Source of the DNA: JAAFIW01 sp031414805
GTDB taxonomy: Bacteria > Pseudomonadota > Gammaproteobacteria > Burkholderiales > Burkholderiaceae_C
Reading direction: 5' to 3'
Assembly: GCA_031414805.1 (NCBI GenBank)
Contig: JANOQJ010000006.1
Location: 1-64,000 of the forward strand
Length of the DNA: 64,000 nt
Position numbers and translations under genes: made by a program. Below are positions 1 through 7,345 of this stretch, in pieces (the first letter of the stretch is position 1; every line of letters begins with the position of its first letter). A model generated the notes under the pieces. It worked only from the letters and a program-made list of their open reading frames with translations. It did no database searches and was not told the DNA's origin.

Positions 1-52
1 CATCCCCCAGAGGGGGAGGGAAACCGATATTTCCTCCCCCAGAGGGGGAGGG
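1..52. repeat. Family C repeat, two G-rich hairpins
   Basis: Two adjacent copies of a short inverted repeat (CCCCCAGAGGGGGAGGG) end about 12 bases before the ribosome binding site of the aldolase gene. The family recurs at ten places in the window. Here it probably forms an RNA hairpin between this gene and an upstream gene outside the window. Confidence 0.8.
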
Positions 53-81
53 AACATTCAAAAATGCGAGAAGGAAACCAC

Positions 82-765
82 ATGCATGAACTAGGCGTCG
101 TCTACCGAAACATCACCCGCGCAGACCCCACCGCTGCCAGCGCCCTGGCCGTCCTGGGCTCGGCCACGGTGCATGAAGCCATGGGCCGCGTGGGCCTGCT
201 CAAACCCTACATGCGGCCCATCTACCCCGGCGTGCAAGTCAGTGGAACGGCGGTCACCGTGCTGCTGCAACCTGGCGACAACTGGATGATGCATGTGGTG
301 GCCGAGCAGATTCAGCCCGGCGACATCGTGGTGGCCGCCGTCACGGCTGAGTGCAGCGACGGCTACTTTGGCGACCTGCTGGCCACCTCGTTTCAGGCCC
401 GTGGTGCACGGGCGCTGGTGATTGATGCGGGCGTGCGCGACGTGAAAACGCTGCAGGAGATGAACTTTCCCGTCTGGAGCAAAGCCATCAGCGCCAAGGG
501 GACGATCAAGGCCACGTTGGGCTCGGTGAACATACCGGTGGTCTGCGCCGGGATGATCGTGAACCCGGGCGATGTGGTGGTGGCCGACGACGACGGTGTG
601 GTGGTGGTGCCCGCCGCCATCGCGCAGAAAACGCTGGACGCTGCCCGTGCGCGGGAGGCCCTGGAGGGCGAAAAACGCGCCAAGCTGGCCAGCGGCGTGT
701 TGGGGCTGGACATGTACAAGATGCGCGAGCCGCTGGAGAAAGCGGGGCTGCGTTATGTGGACTGA
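82..765 (+). CDS. ligK: 4-carboxy-4-hydroxy-2-oxoadipate aldolase (LigK/PmdF type)
   Basis: A 227-residue RraA-fold protein of the LigK/GalC/ProA family. It cleaves 4-carboxy-4-hydroxy-2-oxoadipate to pyruvate and oxaloacetate, the last step of protocatechuate 4,5-cleavage, in the cytoplasm. The family signature GDLLA is followed about 20 residues later by DAGVRD, which supplies the metal- and substrate-binding Arg-Asp pair. The ATG at 82 is preferred to the in-frame ATG at 64 because GAAGGA lies just before it. It heads the visible part of a run in the same strand and order as the pmd operon of Comamonas (aldolase, PDC hydrolase, dioxygenase alpha and beta, dehydrogenase). The hydratase, tautomerase and regulator are not in the window and presumably lie to the left. 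Confidence 0.93.
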   Translation: MHELGVVYRNITRADPTAASALAVLGSATVHEAMGRVGLLKPYMRPIYPGVQVSGTAVTVLLQPGDNWMMHVVAEQIQPGDIVVAAVTAECSDGYFGDLLATSFQARGARALVIDAGVRDVKTLQEMNFPVWSKAISAKGTIKATLGSVNIPVVCAGMIVNPGDVVVADDDGVVVVPAAIAQKTLDAARAREALEGEKRAKLASGVLGLDMYKMREPLEKAGLRYVD

Positions 766-796
766 TGGCGTTTTAGTAACTACTCAGGTCGAAATC

Positions 797-939
797 AAAA
801 AACCTCAACACAGAGGCACAGAGGACACAGAGGGCCACAGAGAGAGAAATCTTGTTACAAAGACATCTTGTCTACCTCTGACTTGCTGCCTCTGTGTCCT
901 CTGTGCCTCTGTGTTGGACGGTTGTTTTGGTTTTTGAGG
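797..939. repeat. Family F: long perfect hairpin between ligK and ligI
   Basis: The left arm contains ACACAGAGGCACAGAGGA and the right arm at about 889-917 contains the exact complement; TCAAAAAACC and GGTTTTTGA extend the pairing outward. The stem exceeds 28 base pairs and the loop is about 55 bases. No coding potential is seen. It has the form of a miniature inverted-repeat element and would fold strongly in the transcript. Confidence 0.8.
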
Positions 940-973
940 TGAGTTGTTACGCGTTTTTAAGTCAAATCGATCT

Positions 974-1017
974 CTAGCCCTTGTAAATGTTGCTCAAGCA
1001 GCTATCAATTCAATAGT
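974..1017 (-). repeat. Family A element, copy 1 (intergenic)
   Basis: Contains TTGCTCAAGCAGCTATCAA followed by a TAG block. It ends 4 bases before the ligI start, so the element occupies the place where a ribosome binding site is expected. Read in frame with ligI it would give VAQAAIN, which is why longer starts of ligI should be distrusted. Confidence 0.85.
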
Positions 1018-1021
1018 AATC

Positions 1022-1927
1022 ATGCCATTTGAAAAATCCCCCGGTTGGCTCGACTGGTACCCAGACCCCAGCAAGCCGCGCTTTCACGTGCCCCCCGGCA
1101 GCGTCGACGCCCACTGCCACGTGTTCGGCCCCGGCGCCCAATTCCCCTTCGCCCCCGAGCGCAAATACACGCCCTGCGACGCCAGCCGCGAGCAACTGTT
1201 TGCGCTGCGCGACCACCTGGGTTTTGAGAAAAACGTCATCGTGCAAGCCACCTGCCACGGCGCAGACAACAGCGCCTTGCTCGATGCGCTGGCCCACGCG
1301 AATGGCCAGGCGCGCGGCGTGGTCACCGTCAAGCGCAGCGTCACCGATGAGCAGTTGCAAACCATGCACGCAGCCGGTGTGCGCGGTGTGCGCTTCAACT
1401 TCGTCAAGCGCCTGGTGGACTTCACGCCCAAAGACGAGCTGCTGGAGATTGCCCACCGCATCAAGCCCTTGGGCTGGCATGTGGTGATTTACTTTGAAGC
1501 AGTGGACTTGCCCGAGCTGTGGGACTTTTTTACTGCACTGCCCACCACCGTGGTGGTCGACCACATGGGCCGCCCCGACGTGAGCAAGCTTGTGGACGGC
1601 CCCGAGTTCGCGCTCTTCATGCAGTTCATGCACCAGCACCCCAATGTGTGGAGCAAGGTGAGCTGCCCCGAGCGCTTGTCGGTATCTGGCCCCAAGGCAT
1701 TGAACGGTGAACAACATGCCTACCAGGACGTGATTCCCTTCGCCCGCCAGGTGGTGGAAACCTTCCCCGACCGCGTGCTGTGGGGCACCGACTGGCCACA
1801 CCCCAACCTGAAAGACCACATGCCTGACGACGGCCTGCTGGTGGACTTCATTCCCCACATCGCCACCACCGCCGAGCTGCAACGCAAGCTGCTGGTGGAC
1901 AACCCGAACCGCTTGTACTGGAGCTGA
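1022..1927 (+). CDS. ligI: 2-pyrone-4,6-dicarboxylate hydrolase (LigI/PmdD type)
   Basis: A 301-residue amidohydrolase-superfamily enzyme that opens 2-pyrone-4,6-dicarboxylate to 4-oxalomesaconate in the protocatechuate 4,5-cleavage pathway. VDAHCHVFGP near residue 31 is the beta-strand-1 motif, VVVDHMGRPD gives a further His, and WGTDWPHPN near the C-terminus carries the catalytic Asp after strand 8. The start was set at 1022 because upstream in-frame codons fall inside the family A repeat, although no clear Shine-Dalgarno remains. The stop is 3 bases before ligA, so the two are almost certainly co-transcribed. Confidence 0.94.
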   Translation: MPFEKSPGWLDWYPDPSKPRFHVPPGSVDAHCHVFGPGAQFPFAPERKYTPCDASREQLFALRDHLGFEKNVIVQATCHGADNSALLDALAHANGQARGVVTVKRSVTDEQLQTMHAAGVRGVRFNFVKRLVDFTPKDELLEIAHRIKPLGWHVVIYFEAVDLPELWDFFTALPTTVVVDHMGRPDVSKLVDGPEFALFMQFMHQHPNVWSKVSCPERLSVSGPKALNGEQHAYQDVIPFARQVVETFPDRVLWGTDWPHPNLKDHMPDDGLLVDFIPHIATTAELQRKLLVDNPNRLYWS

Positions 1928-1930
1928 ACC

Positions 1931-2380
1931 ATGTCGCTGGAAAAACCCTACCTCGACGTGCCCGGTACCACCGTCTTTGACATGGAGCAAAGTCGCAAGG
2001 GCTATCACTTGAACCAGTTTTGCATGAGCCTGATGAAGGCAGAAAACCGCGAGCGGTTCAAGGCTGATCAACGCGCCTATCTCGATGAATGGCCGATGAC
2101 TGAAGACCAGAAGCTGGCCGTGCTGGCGGTGGACTTGAACCGCTGCATTGCGCTGGGCGGCAACATCTACTTTCTGGCCAAGCTGGGCGCCACCCACGGC
2201 AAGAGCTTTCAGCAAATGGCGGGCAGCATGACCGGCATGACCGAAGACGAATACAGGGCCATGATGATCGCTGGCGGTCGCTCGGTGGAAGGCAACCGGG
2301 TGATAGACGAGGGCGGTACCGCACAAGCCCATCGCCAACCCCAGGGCACCGGCACCGGCCTGGTGCAGGGAGCACATTGA
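1931..2380 (+). CDS. ligA: Protocatechuate 4,5-dioxygenase alpha (small) subunit
   Basis: A 149-residue LigA-family subunit. It pairs with the next gene product to make the extradiol dioxygenase that opens protocatechuate between carbons 4 and 5. The helical core GNIYFLAKLGATHGKSF and the run GMTEDEYRAMM are typical of the subunit, which forms the lid of the active site and holds no iron ligand. It begins 3 bases after ligI and ends 1 base before ligB, so translation is probably coupled. The C-terminal 30 residues (after GGRSVEGNR) are low in complexity and variable in this family. Confidence 0.95.
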   Translation: MSLEKPYLDVPGTTVFDMEQSRKGYHLNQFCMSLMKAENRERFKADQRAYLDEWPMTEDQKLAVLAVDLNRCIALGGNIYFLAKLGATHGKSFQQMAGSMTGMTEDEYRAMMIAGGRSVEGNRVIDEGGTAQAHRQPQGTGTGLVQGAH

Positions 2381-2381
2381 T

Positions 2382-3236
2382 ATGGCACGCATCACCGCAT
2401 CCGTCTACACCTCACACGTACCCGCCATCGGCGCCGCGCTCGATTTGGGCAAAACGCACGAACCCTACTGGCAGCCGGTTTTTCAGGGCTACGAGTTTTC
2501 CAAACAATGGATGAAAGACAACACGCCGGACGTGATTTTTCTGGTCTTCAACGACCACGCCACCGCCTTCAGCTTGGACATGATTCCCACGTTTGCCATC
2601 GGCACCGCCGCGCAATACCAGCCCGCCGACGAAGGCTGGGGCCCGCGCCCGGTGCCGGTGGTGCATGGCCACCCGCAACTGGCCGCGCACATTGCGCAGT
2701 CCGTCATTCAGCAAGACTTTGACCTGACCATCGTCAACAAAATGGATGTGGATCATGGCCTGACTGTGCCGCTGAGCCTGATGTGCGGGCAACCACAGCA
2801 ATGGCCTTGCCCGGTGATTCCCTTCGCCGTCAACGTGGTGCAGTACCCGGTGCCCAGCGGCCAGCGCTGCCTGAATCTGGGCAAAGCCATTCGCCAGGCG
2901 ATTGAGAGCTACGACGAAGACCTGAACGTACACATCTGGGGCACAGGCGGCATGAGCCACCAGCTGCAAGGCCCGCGTGCGGGTCTCATCAACAAAGAGT
3001 TCGACACCGCCTTCATGAACCGCCTGATCGCCGACCCGCAAGGCCAAGCCTCTGTGCCGCATATTGATTACGTGCGCGAGGCGGGAAGCGAGGGCATCGA
3101 GCTGGTAATGTGGCTCATCGCACGGGGTGCGATGTCTGATCATTCAGGCGGCGCTCCCCCGACCGAGCGCCACCGCTTCTATCACGTGCCCGCCAGCAAC
3201 ACGGCGGTGGGACACCTCATTTTGGAAAACTGGTGA
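2382..3236 (+). CDS. ligB: Protocatechuate 4,5-dioxygenase beta (catalytic) subunit
   Basis: A 284-residue class III extradiol dioxygenase subunit. The non-heme Fe(II) ligands known in LigB appear as His12, His59 and Glu240, and the proposed catalytic base as His193 (motif GGMSHQ); all are offset by two from the Sphingobium enzyme. The ligand set is complete, so the enzyme should be active. The product is 4-carboxy-2-hydroxymuconate-6-semialdehyde, the substrate of LigC encoded next. The gene is followed by a paired inverted repeat that may reduce or end transcription before ligC. Confidence 0.96.
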   Translation: MARITASVYTSHVPAIGAALDLGKTHEPYWQPVFQGYEFSKQWMKDNTPDVIFLVFNDHATAFSLDMIPTFAIGTAAQYQPADEGWGPRPVPVVHGHPQLAAHIAQSVIQQDFDLTIVNKMDVDHGLTVPLSLMCGQPQQWPCPVIPFAVNVVQYPVPSGQRCLNLGKAIRQAIESYDEDLNVHIWGTGGMSHQLQGPRAGLINKEFDTAFMNRLIADPQGQASVPHIDYVREAGSEGIELVMWLIARGAMSDHSGGAPPTERHRFYHVPASNTAVGHLILENW

Positions 3237-3246
3237 CCCAAGATTC

Positions 3247-3344
3247 GTCATTCCCGCGAAGGCGGGAATCCACCGCCGTGCGCAACTTACCCGGTGAACC
3301 GCCAAGTCCACGCGCCTGGATTCCCGCCTGCGCGGGAATGACGG
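3247..3344. repeat. Family B inverted pair, copy 1
   Basis: TCATTCCCGCGAAGGCGGGA on the left and TTCCCGCCTGCGCGGGAATG on the right enclose about 50 variable bases. Each arm is itself a hairpin and the two arms can also pair with each other. It lies between ligB and ligC, in the position of a terminator or processing signal. Confidence 0.85.
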
Positions 3345-3432
3345 AAATACGTAAGTGCTCAAAAAATTGACTTTGCGCTAGCGACTTCTACGTCTGCATT
3401 TGACTTCGCTCTCCATCAATTTAAGGAACAAC

Positions 3433-4416
3433 ATGACCATCAAAGTCGAGTCCACTGGAACCGCGACCATCAAAGTAGCCCTGGCCGGTGCCGGTGCCTT
3501 CGGTATCAAGCACCTGGACGCCATCAAGCTGATAGACGGCGTCGAAGTCGTCAGCCTCATCAGCCGCGACCTGGACAAAACCAAAGAAGTCGCCAATAAA
3601 CACGGAATCGCCCACGTCACCACCAACCTGCAAGACGCCCTGGCTTTGAGCGAAGTCGATGCCGTCATCCTCTGCACCCCCACGCAATTGCACGCCGCCC
3701 AGGCCATGGCCTGCATGCAGGCGGGCAAGCATGTGCAGGTGGAAATTCCGCTGGCCGACAGCTGGGCCGATGCGCAGGCCGTGGTGGCGCTGCAAAAGCA
3801 GACCGGCCTGGTGGCCATGTGCGGCCACACGCGCCGCTTCAATCCCAGCCACCAGTACGTGCACCAGCAAATCAAGGCGGGGCGTTTCAACATTCAACAG
3901 ATGGACGTGCAAACCTACTTTTTCCGCCGCACCAACATGAACGCCCTGGGCCAGCCCCGCAGTTGGACCGACCATTTGTTGTGGCACCACGCGGCGCACA
4001 CGGTCGACCTGTTTGCCTACCAGTGCGGCAGCCCGGTCGTCAAAGCCAACGCTGTGCAAGGCCCGATTCACCCCGTGCTGGGTATTGCGATGGACATGAG
4101 CGTTCAGCTGCAAGCAGCCAATGGAGCGATCTGCACCCTGAGCCTGAGCTTCAACAACGACGGCCCCCTGGGCACCTTCTTCCGCTACATCGGCGACACC
4201 GCCACCTACCTCGCCCGCTACGACGACTTGTTCACCGGCAAAGACGAAAAAATCGACGTGAGCCAGGTGGCGGTCAGCCTCAACGGCATCGAACTACAAG
4301 ACCGCGAGTTCTTCGCCGCGATTCGGGAAGGTCGCGAGCCGAATGGGAGCGTGGGGCAGGTGTTGGGGTGTTATGAGGTGCTGCATGGGTTGGAACAGCA
4401 GCTATTGGGCCGGTAG
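3433..4416 (+). CDS. ligC: 4-carboxy-2-hydroxymuconate-6-semialdehyde dehydrogenase (LigC/PmdC type)
   Basis: A 327-residue Gfo/Idh/MocA-fold oxidoreductase. It oxidises the hemiacetal of the ring-cleavage product to 2-pyrone-4,6-dicarboxylate with NAD(P)+, linking LigAB to LigI. The N-terminal Rossmann motif ALAGAGAFGIKH is at about residues 16-27, and the second half holds the conserved WTDHLLWHHAAHTVDL region. The ATG at 3433 is chosen because AAGGA lies 6 bases upstream; the in-frame ATG at 3400 lacks such a site. It is the last gene of the pathway block, separated from ligB by a family B repeat. Confidence 0.95.
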   Translation: MTIKVESTGTATIKVALAGAGAFGIKHLDAIKLIDGVEVVSLISRDLDKTKEVANKHGIAHVTTNLQDALALSEVDAVILCTPTQLHAAQAMACMQAGKHVQVEIPLADSWADAQAVVALQKQTGLVAMCGHTRRFNPSHQYVHQQIKAGRFNIQQMDVQTYFFRRTNMNALGQPRSWTDHLLWHHAAHTVDLFAYQCGSPVVKANAVQGPIHPVLGIAMDMSVQLQAANGAICTLSLSFNNDGPLGTFFRYIGDTATYLARYDDLFTGKDEKIDVSQVAVSLNGIELQDREFFAAIREGREPNGSVGQVLGCYEVLHGLEQQLLGR

Positions 4417-4459
4417 CCTAGGTATTCATTGCTCAAGCAGCTATCAAAAACGTAGTGAC
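4414..4459 (-). repeat. Family A element, copy 2 (at the ligC stop)
   Basis: Contains ATTGCTCAAGCAGCTATCAA and begins within the ligC stop codon. This is an intergenic copy at a gene 3' end, where it could act as a transcript end structure. Confidence 0.8.
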
Positions 4460-4484
4460 TAGACCCCCCCGGAAATGGGATGAG

Positions 4485-4569
4485 CAATTGGGGTCGGATC
4501 AAAATTCAGGACGCGGTTGGCATCGGCGGGCGGGGTGCCCATACGAAATTTTGCTCTGACCCCAATTGC
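4485..4569 (-). repeat. Family D element, copy 1
   Basis: Begins CAATTGGGGTCGGAT and ends CTCTGACCCCAATTG, so the ends are inverted repeats about 85 bases apart. It is inverted relative to copy 2. The family recurs near 20.4, 20.9, 39.8 and 46.1 kb. Confidence 0.8.
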
Positions 4570-4623
4570 GGGACGCCGGAGACTACAAGCCCTTGCATGC
4601 AAAGGTCTTCGCGCGCCGGAAGC

Positions 4624-4710
4624 CAAAAATGGGGTCAGAGCCCGATTTCGTATTGGTGTTGTTGCGCGTCGAGGAGACTGTGTCCTGAATCGGGATCTGA
4701 CCCCATTTTT
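4624..4710 (+). repeat. Family D element, copy 2
   Basis: Begins AAAATGGGGTCAGAGCCCGA and ends CGGGATCTGACCCCATTTTT. It is the same length and structure as copy 1 but in the opposite direction, which together makes a larger palindrome. Confidence 0.8.
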
Positions 4711-4739
4711 CCGCGTTCTTGAGGCTAAACAGCCAACAA

Positions 4740-4780
4740 CCCTTGTATTCATTGCTCAAGTCGCTATCTAATCAATAGCA
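4740..4780 (-). repeat. Family A element, copy 3
   Basis: Contains ATTGCTCAAGTCGCTATC, a slightly diverged core with one extra base, followed by AATCAATAG. It ends a few bases from the stop codon of the ABM-domain gene. Confidence 0.75.
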
Positions 4781-4783
4781 AAC

Positions 4784-5086
4784 TCAATCCGACTTGGCCA
4801 CCAGCTCAAAGTGCTCCACCACGGGTGGCGTGGCAAAAAATGGCCCGACGATGGCGCGCCACTGGGGGAACAGGGGGCCTTGGCGAAAGCCGATGGTGTG
4901 GTCTTCCAGGGTGGTCCAGAAAATTTGCAGCACGTAGCGCTCGGGCGACTCGATGCCTTTGTTGACCTTGAAGCCTTCGAAGCCTTTGGCGGTGGATGCC
5001 ACGGTGGCAATGCCGCGCTGAATGGCTTCTTCAAAAGCGGCTTGCTGGCCGGGGTGGATGCGGATGTCGGCGATTTCCAGAATCAT
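4784..5086 (-). CDS. Antibiotic biosynthesis monooxygenase (ABM) domain protein
   Basis: A 100-residue single-domain protein of the dimeric alpha-beta barrel ABM family, starting MILEIADIRIHPGQ and carrying the usual YVLQIFWTTLEDHTIGFR strand-helix unit. Members include cofactor-free quinol monooxygenases and stress proteins, and the substrate cannot be told from sequence. Its start overlaps the stop of the radical SAM gene by the sequence ATGA, so the two are translationally coupled. The C-terminal stop is next to a family A repeat. Confidence 0.8.
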   Translation of the reverse strand: MILEIADIRIHPGQQAAFEEAIQRGIATVASTAKGFEGFKVNKGIESPERYVLQIFWTTLEDHTIGFRQGPLFPQWRAIVGPFFATPPVVEHFELVAKSD

Positions 5087-6681
5087 GGGGTCTCCTCAGT
5101 GGGTTGAATTTTCACCAGGCTGCGCGCCTGTCTTTTGGCGCGGTGGCGTGCTTGCCTTTGTGTTTTTGCCAGCCAGCCATCCTGAACATGGCCAATCAAA
5201 CACTGCGGCAGTGTGCCTGCGCTGCGCTGCCAGTCGGCGCTGATGGCTGTTCGCGCTGCCGCTGATCCTTCGCCACGTTGCAAGAAATCAAATAGAAAGT
5301 CCAGCAGCTTTTCTGCGGCAAACGCATGCGTTTTGCCACTCTGAGCCCACAACCCATCCGCGAATGCCAGGAAGCGATAAAACGGCGATTGGCCTGGCGC
5401 ATCCAGCGCCAACAGCAGCGCCAGCGCGTGGGGATACTTGCCGGAATTGGCCACCAGTTCCCAGTAGCGCGCCATGCGGCCGATGCGCTGCACGGTGGCA
5501 AAGTCAATGGTGGAGGTTTGCAAAATCACATACGGCGGCTCGGGGTCGTAGACCATTGCGAACGGCGCTGTGTGGCGAACAATGGGCGTGCCGCGCAGCC
5601 GCTTGAGCATGCCAAATTGCACCTCGTGTGGCCTTAAGCGGGCCAGTTTGTCAAAGCTTGCGGCAAAGCTCGCCAAGCTTTCGCCGGGCAGGCCAAAAAT
5701 GAGATCGGTGTGTAAATGCGCAGGGCTTTCGCTCACCAGCCAGGCAATGTTGGCCACCGTTTTGGCCTCGTCTTGCCGGCGGCTGATGCGCTGCTGCACC
5801 TCAGCCGTGAAGGTCTGAACGCCCACTTCAAACTGCAGCGCACCGGGCGGAAACTGTGCAATCAGGGCTTTCAAACGATCCGGCAACACGTCGGGCACCA
5901 CCTCGAAATGCACGAAGAGTTCATTGTTCCTGGCCAGTTCCTCCAGGAAAAACTGCAAGATGCGCGCCGAGGTGTCAATCTTCAAATTGAAGGTGCGATC
6001 GACAAATTTGAAGTGCTTGGCCCCACGATCCACCAGGCTGCGCATCTCGGCCAAAAATGCATCCAGATTGAATGCCCAGGCCGTTTTGTCAAGCGAACTC
6101 AAACAAAATTCGCACTTGAACGGGCAGCCGCGCGAGGCTTCTACATACAGCAGCCGGTGCGCCAAATCGGCATGGGTGTACTCGGCGTAGGGCAGGGCGA
6201 TCTCGCTCAAATCGGGCTGCTCACCCACGATGATTTTGGGCAGCACGGCACGTTGCGTCGCGCTGCCGTCCAGCAGCGTGGTGCACAGCTTGGCAAAGCT
6301 CACATCGCCCCAGCCGGTGATGGTGTGGTCGGCCAACCGGCAAATATCCTGATCGTCGGTTTCAAAGCTCACTTCCGGGCCGCCCAGCACGATGGTGATC
6401 TCCGGTGCCAGGCGTTTGAGCAGGCGCACCACTTTGGTCGTTTCCACCACATTCCAGATGTACACGCCAAAGCCGATGATCTGGGGCCGTTGTGCCGCAT
6501 CGGTGCCCAATAAATCCGCTGCAATGTCAATCGCCCGAAGCGCGATCACGTACTCGCGCAAGCCCGTGCGCGCGCGCAAGCCCGGCGCACCATGACGATC
6601 CAGATTCGCCAGCAAACAGCGCAGGCCCAGGCTGGCGTGGATGAATTTGGCGTTGAGCGTGGCCAGCAGGATGTCGGGCAT
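5083..6681 (-). CDS. B12-binding-domain radical SAM protein with DUF4080-like C-terminus
   Basis: A 532-residue protein. Residues 1-140 resemble a cobalamin-binding Rossmann domain (GGPEVSFE near 100). The radical SAM cluster motif is C186-P-F-K-C190-E-F-C193, and GLPGE near residue 315 belongs to the same TIM barrel. The C-terminal 150 residues match the DUF4080 type, whose substrate is unknown. The canonical DXHXXG cobalamin motif is not visible, so cofactor binding may be absent or B12 may be held base-on; this is inference. It overlaps the ABM protein by ATGA, hinting at a joint role. Confidence 0.85.
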   Translation of the reverse strand: MPDILLATLNAKFIHASLGLRCLLANLDRHGAPGLRARTGLREYVIALRAIDIAADLLGTDAAQRPQIIGFGVYIWNVVETTKVVRLLKRLAPEITIVLGGPEVSFETDDQDICRLADHTITGWGDVSFAKLCTTLLDGSATQRAVLPKIIVGEQPDLSEIALPYAEYTHADLAHRLLYVEASRGCPFKCEFCLSSLDKTAWAFNLDAFLAEMRSLVDRGAKHFKFVDRTFNLKIDTSARILQFFLEELARNNELFVHFEVVPDVLPDRLKALIAQFPPGALQFEVGVQTFTAEVQQRISRRQDEAKTVANIAWLVSESPAHLHTDLIFGLPGESLASFAASFDKLARLRPHEVQFGMLKRLRGTPIVRHTAPFAMVYDPEPPYVILQTSTIDFATVQRIGRMARYWELVANSGKYPHALALLLALDAPGQSPFYRFLAFADGLWAQSGKTHAFAAEKLLDFLFDFLQRGEGSAAARTAISADWQRSAGTLPQCLIGHVQDGWLAKTQRQARHRAKRQARSLVKIQPTEETP

Positions 6682-6701
6682 GTGGACCTGGTGTTATGGC
6701 T

Positions 6702-6846
6702 TATTGATTCGGCCTGGTGAAGTATCAACCCGTTCGCCCTCAGCGGCGTATCCCTGCCAGTGCCAAGCGCCCAAGACTGGGGCAGTGGTGTGCGCAGATC
6801 GCGCACACACAGGCGGAGATTTCAAACTTCATCTGGCCGAATCAAT
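6702..6846. repeat. Family E palindromic element, copy 1
   Basis: The left end ATTGATTCGGCCTGGTGAAG and the right end CTTCATCTGGCCGAATCAAT are inverted repeats about 145 bases apart. An inner segment (GTTCGCCCTCAG) matches the other copies at 11.2 and 22.0 kb. It separates the radical SAM gene from the ferredoxin gene, and its right end runs about 5 bases into the ferredoxin stop region. Confidence 0.75.
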
Positions 6847-7186
6847 CGTGCTGGCTGGCAGGCAGGTCCACAGTCAGCCCCTGCAGCTGCGGCGTGAGCG
6901 TGATCTGGCAGCTCAGGCGGCTGTTGGGCTGGCGGGGTGTGGCGGTGAAGTCGAGCATGGCCAGTTCGTCGGCGTGCGGCGGGGGTAGCTGGCTGGCGTG
7001 CGGTTCGCGCACGAACACGTGGCAGGTGCCGCAGGTCATCAGGCCACCGCAATCGGCTTCGATGCCGGGCAAGTTGTGGTCGGTGGCGGCTTGCATGAGG
7101 GTTTGGCCGGTTGTGCAGTCAAATGTGCTGGTAGCCCTGGTATCTATTGCTGAAGCAGCTATGAAATTTATAGTGATTGTGGGCAT
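6842..7186 (-). CDS. 2Fe-2S ferredoxin, putidaredoxin type, with repeat-derived N-terminus
   Basis: A 114-residue electron-transfer protein. Cluster ligands are C46, C52, C55 and C93 (motifs ADCGGLMTCGTCHVF and SRLSCQI), the spacing of vertebrate-type and putidaredoxin-like ferredoxins. The likely partner is the Rieske oxygenase two genes upstream. Residues about 4-18 (ITINFIAASAIDTRA) are encoded by a family A repeat read on the strand opposite to its usual open frame, so the first beta strands are unusual. ATG 7186 is preferred because longer starts run into a family B repeat. No reductase gene lies nearby. Confidence 0.88.
   Translation of the reverse strand: MPTITINFIAASAIDTRATSTFDCTTGQTLMQAATDHNLPGIEADCGGLMTCGTCHVFVREPHASQLPPPHADELAMLDFTATPRQPNSRLSCQITLTPQLQGLTVDLPASQHD
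7132..7177 (+). repeat. Family A element, copy 4 (inside the ferredoxin gene)
   Basis: Contains ATTGCTGAAGCAGCTATGAA followed by TTTATAG. It lies wholly within the ferredoxin coding region and supplies about 15 codons at the N-terminus on the minus strand. The core differs from consensus by one base, perhaps because coding pressure acts on it. Confidence 0.85.
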
Positions 7187-7216
7187 TTCGCGTGACGGAA
7201 AAATAGAGTTGGAGGT

Positions 7217-7312
7217 GTCATTCCCGCGAAGGCGGGAATCCATCGATGCGCGCTGAAAACCCCTGCCGCCGGACAGTCCTCGCGCCTGGATCCCCACCTG
7301 CGCGGGATGACG
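7217..7312. repeat. Family B inverted pair, copy 2
   Basis: Left arm TCATTCCCGCGAAGGCGGGA; right arm GATCCCCACCTGCGCGGGAT, one base shorter than consensus. It sits between the glutamine-synthetase-like gene and the ferredoxin gene on the same strand. Confidence 0.8.
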
Positions 7313-7345
7313 GGTGTGCGGGGTGAATTGTCAAGAGTCCAGGCA

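Larger units (their letters stand above)
4417..4783. other. Gene-free stretch made of repeats
   Basis: No credible gene is seen in these 367 bases. They hold two family A copies at the ends and two family D elements in opposite orientation between them. Open frames here exist only because the repeats are GC-rich and symmetrical. Confidence 0.75.

Noticed and set aside
944..1021. Longer N-terminus of LigI beginning at 944
   Set aside because: The extra 26 codons are the family A repeat, and LigI homologues begin near the ATG at 1022.
1010..2395. A 461-codon open frame on the minus strand opposite ligI, ligA and the start of ligB
   Set aside because: It is antisense to well-supported catabolic enzymes with intact active sites and has no recognisable domain; long antisense frames are normal in GC-rich DNA.
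3247..3344. Family B pair considered as a CRISPR remnant or a gene
   Set aside because: Only two arms in inverted, not direct, orientation, with no spacer series; open frames through it are by-products of the palindrome.
4459..4771. Short open frames on both strands between ligC and the ABM gene
   Set aside because: They read through family D elements in all frames and have no start signals or relatives.
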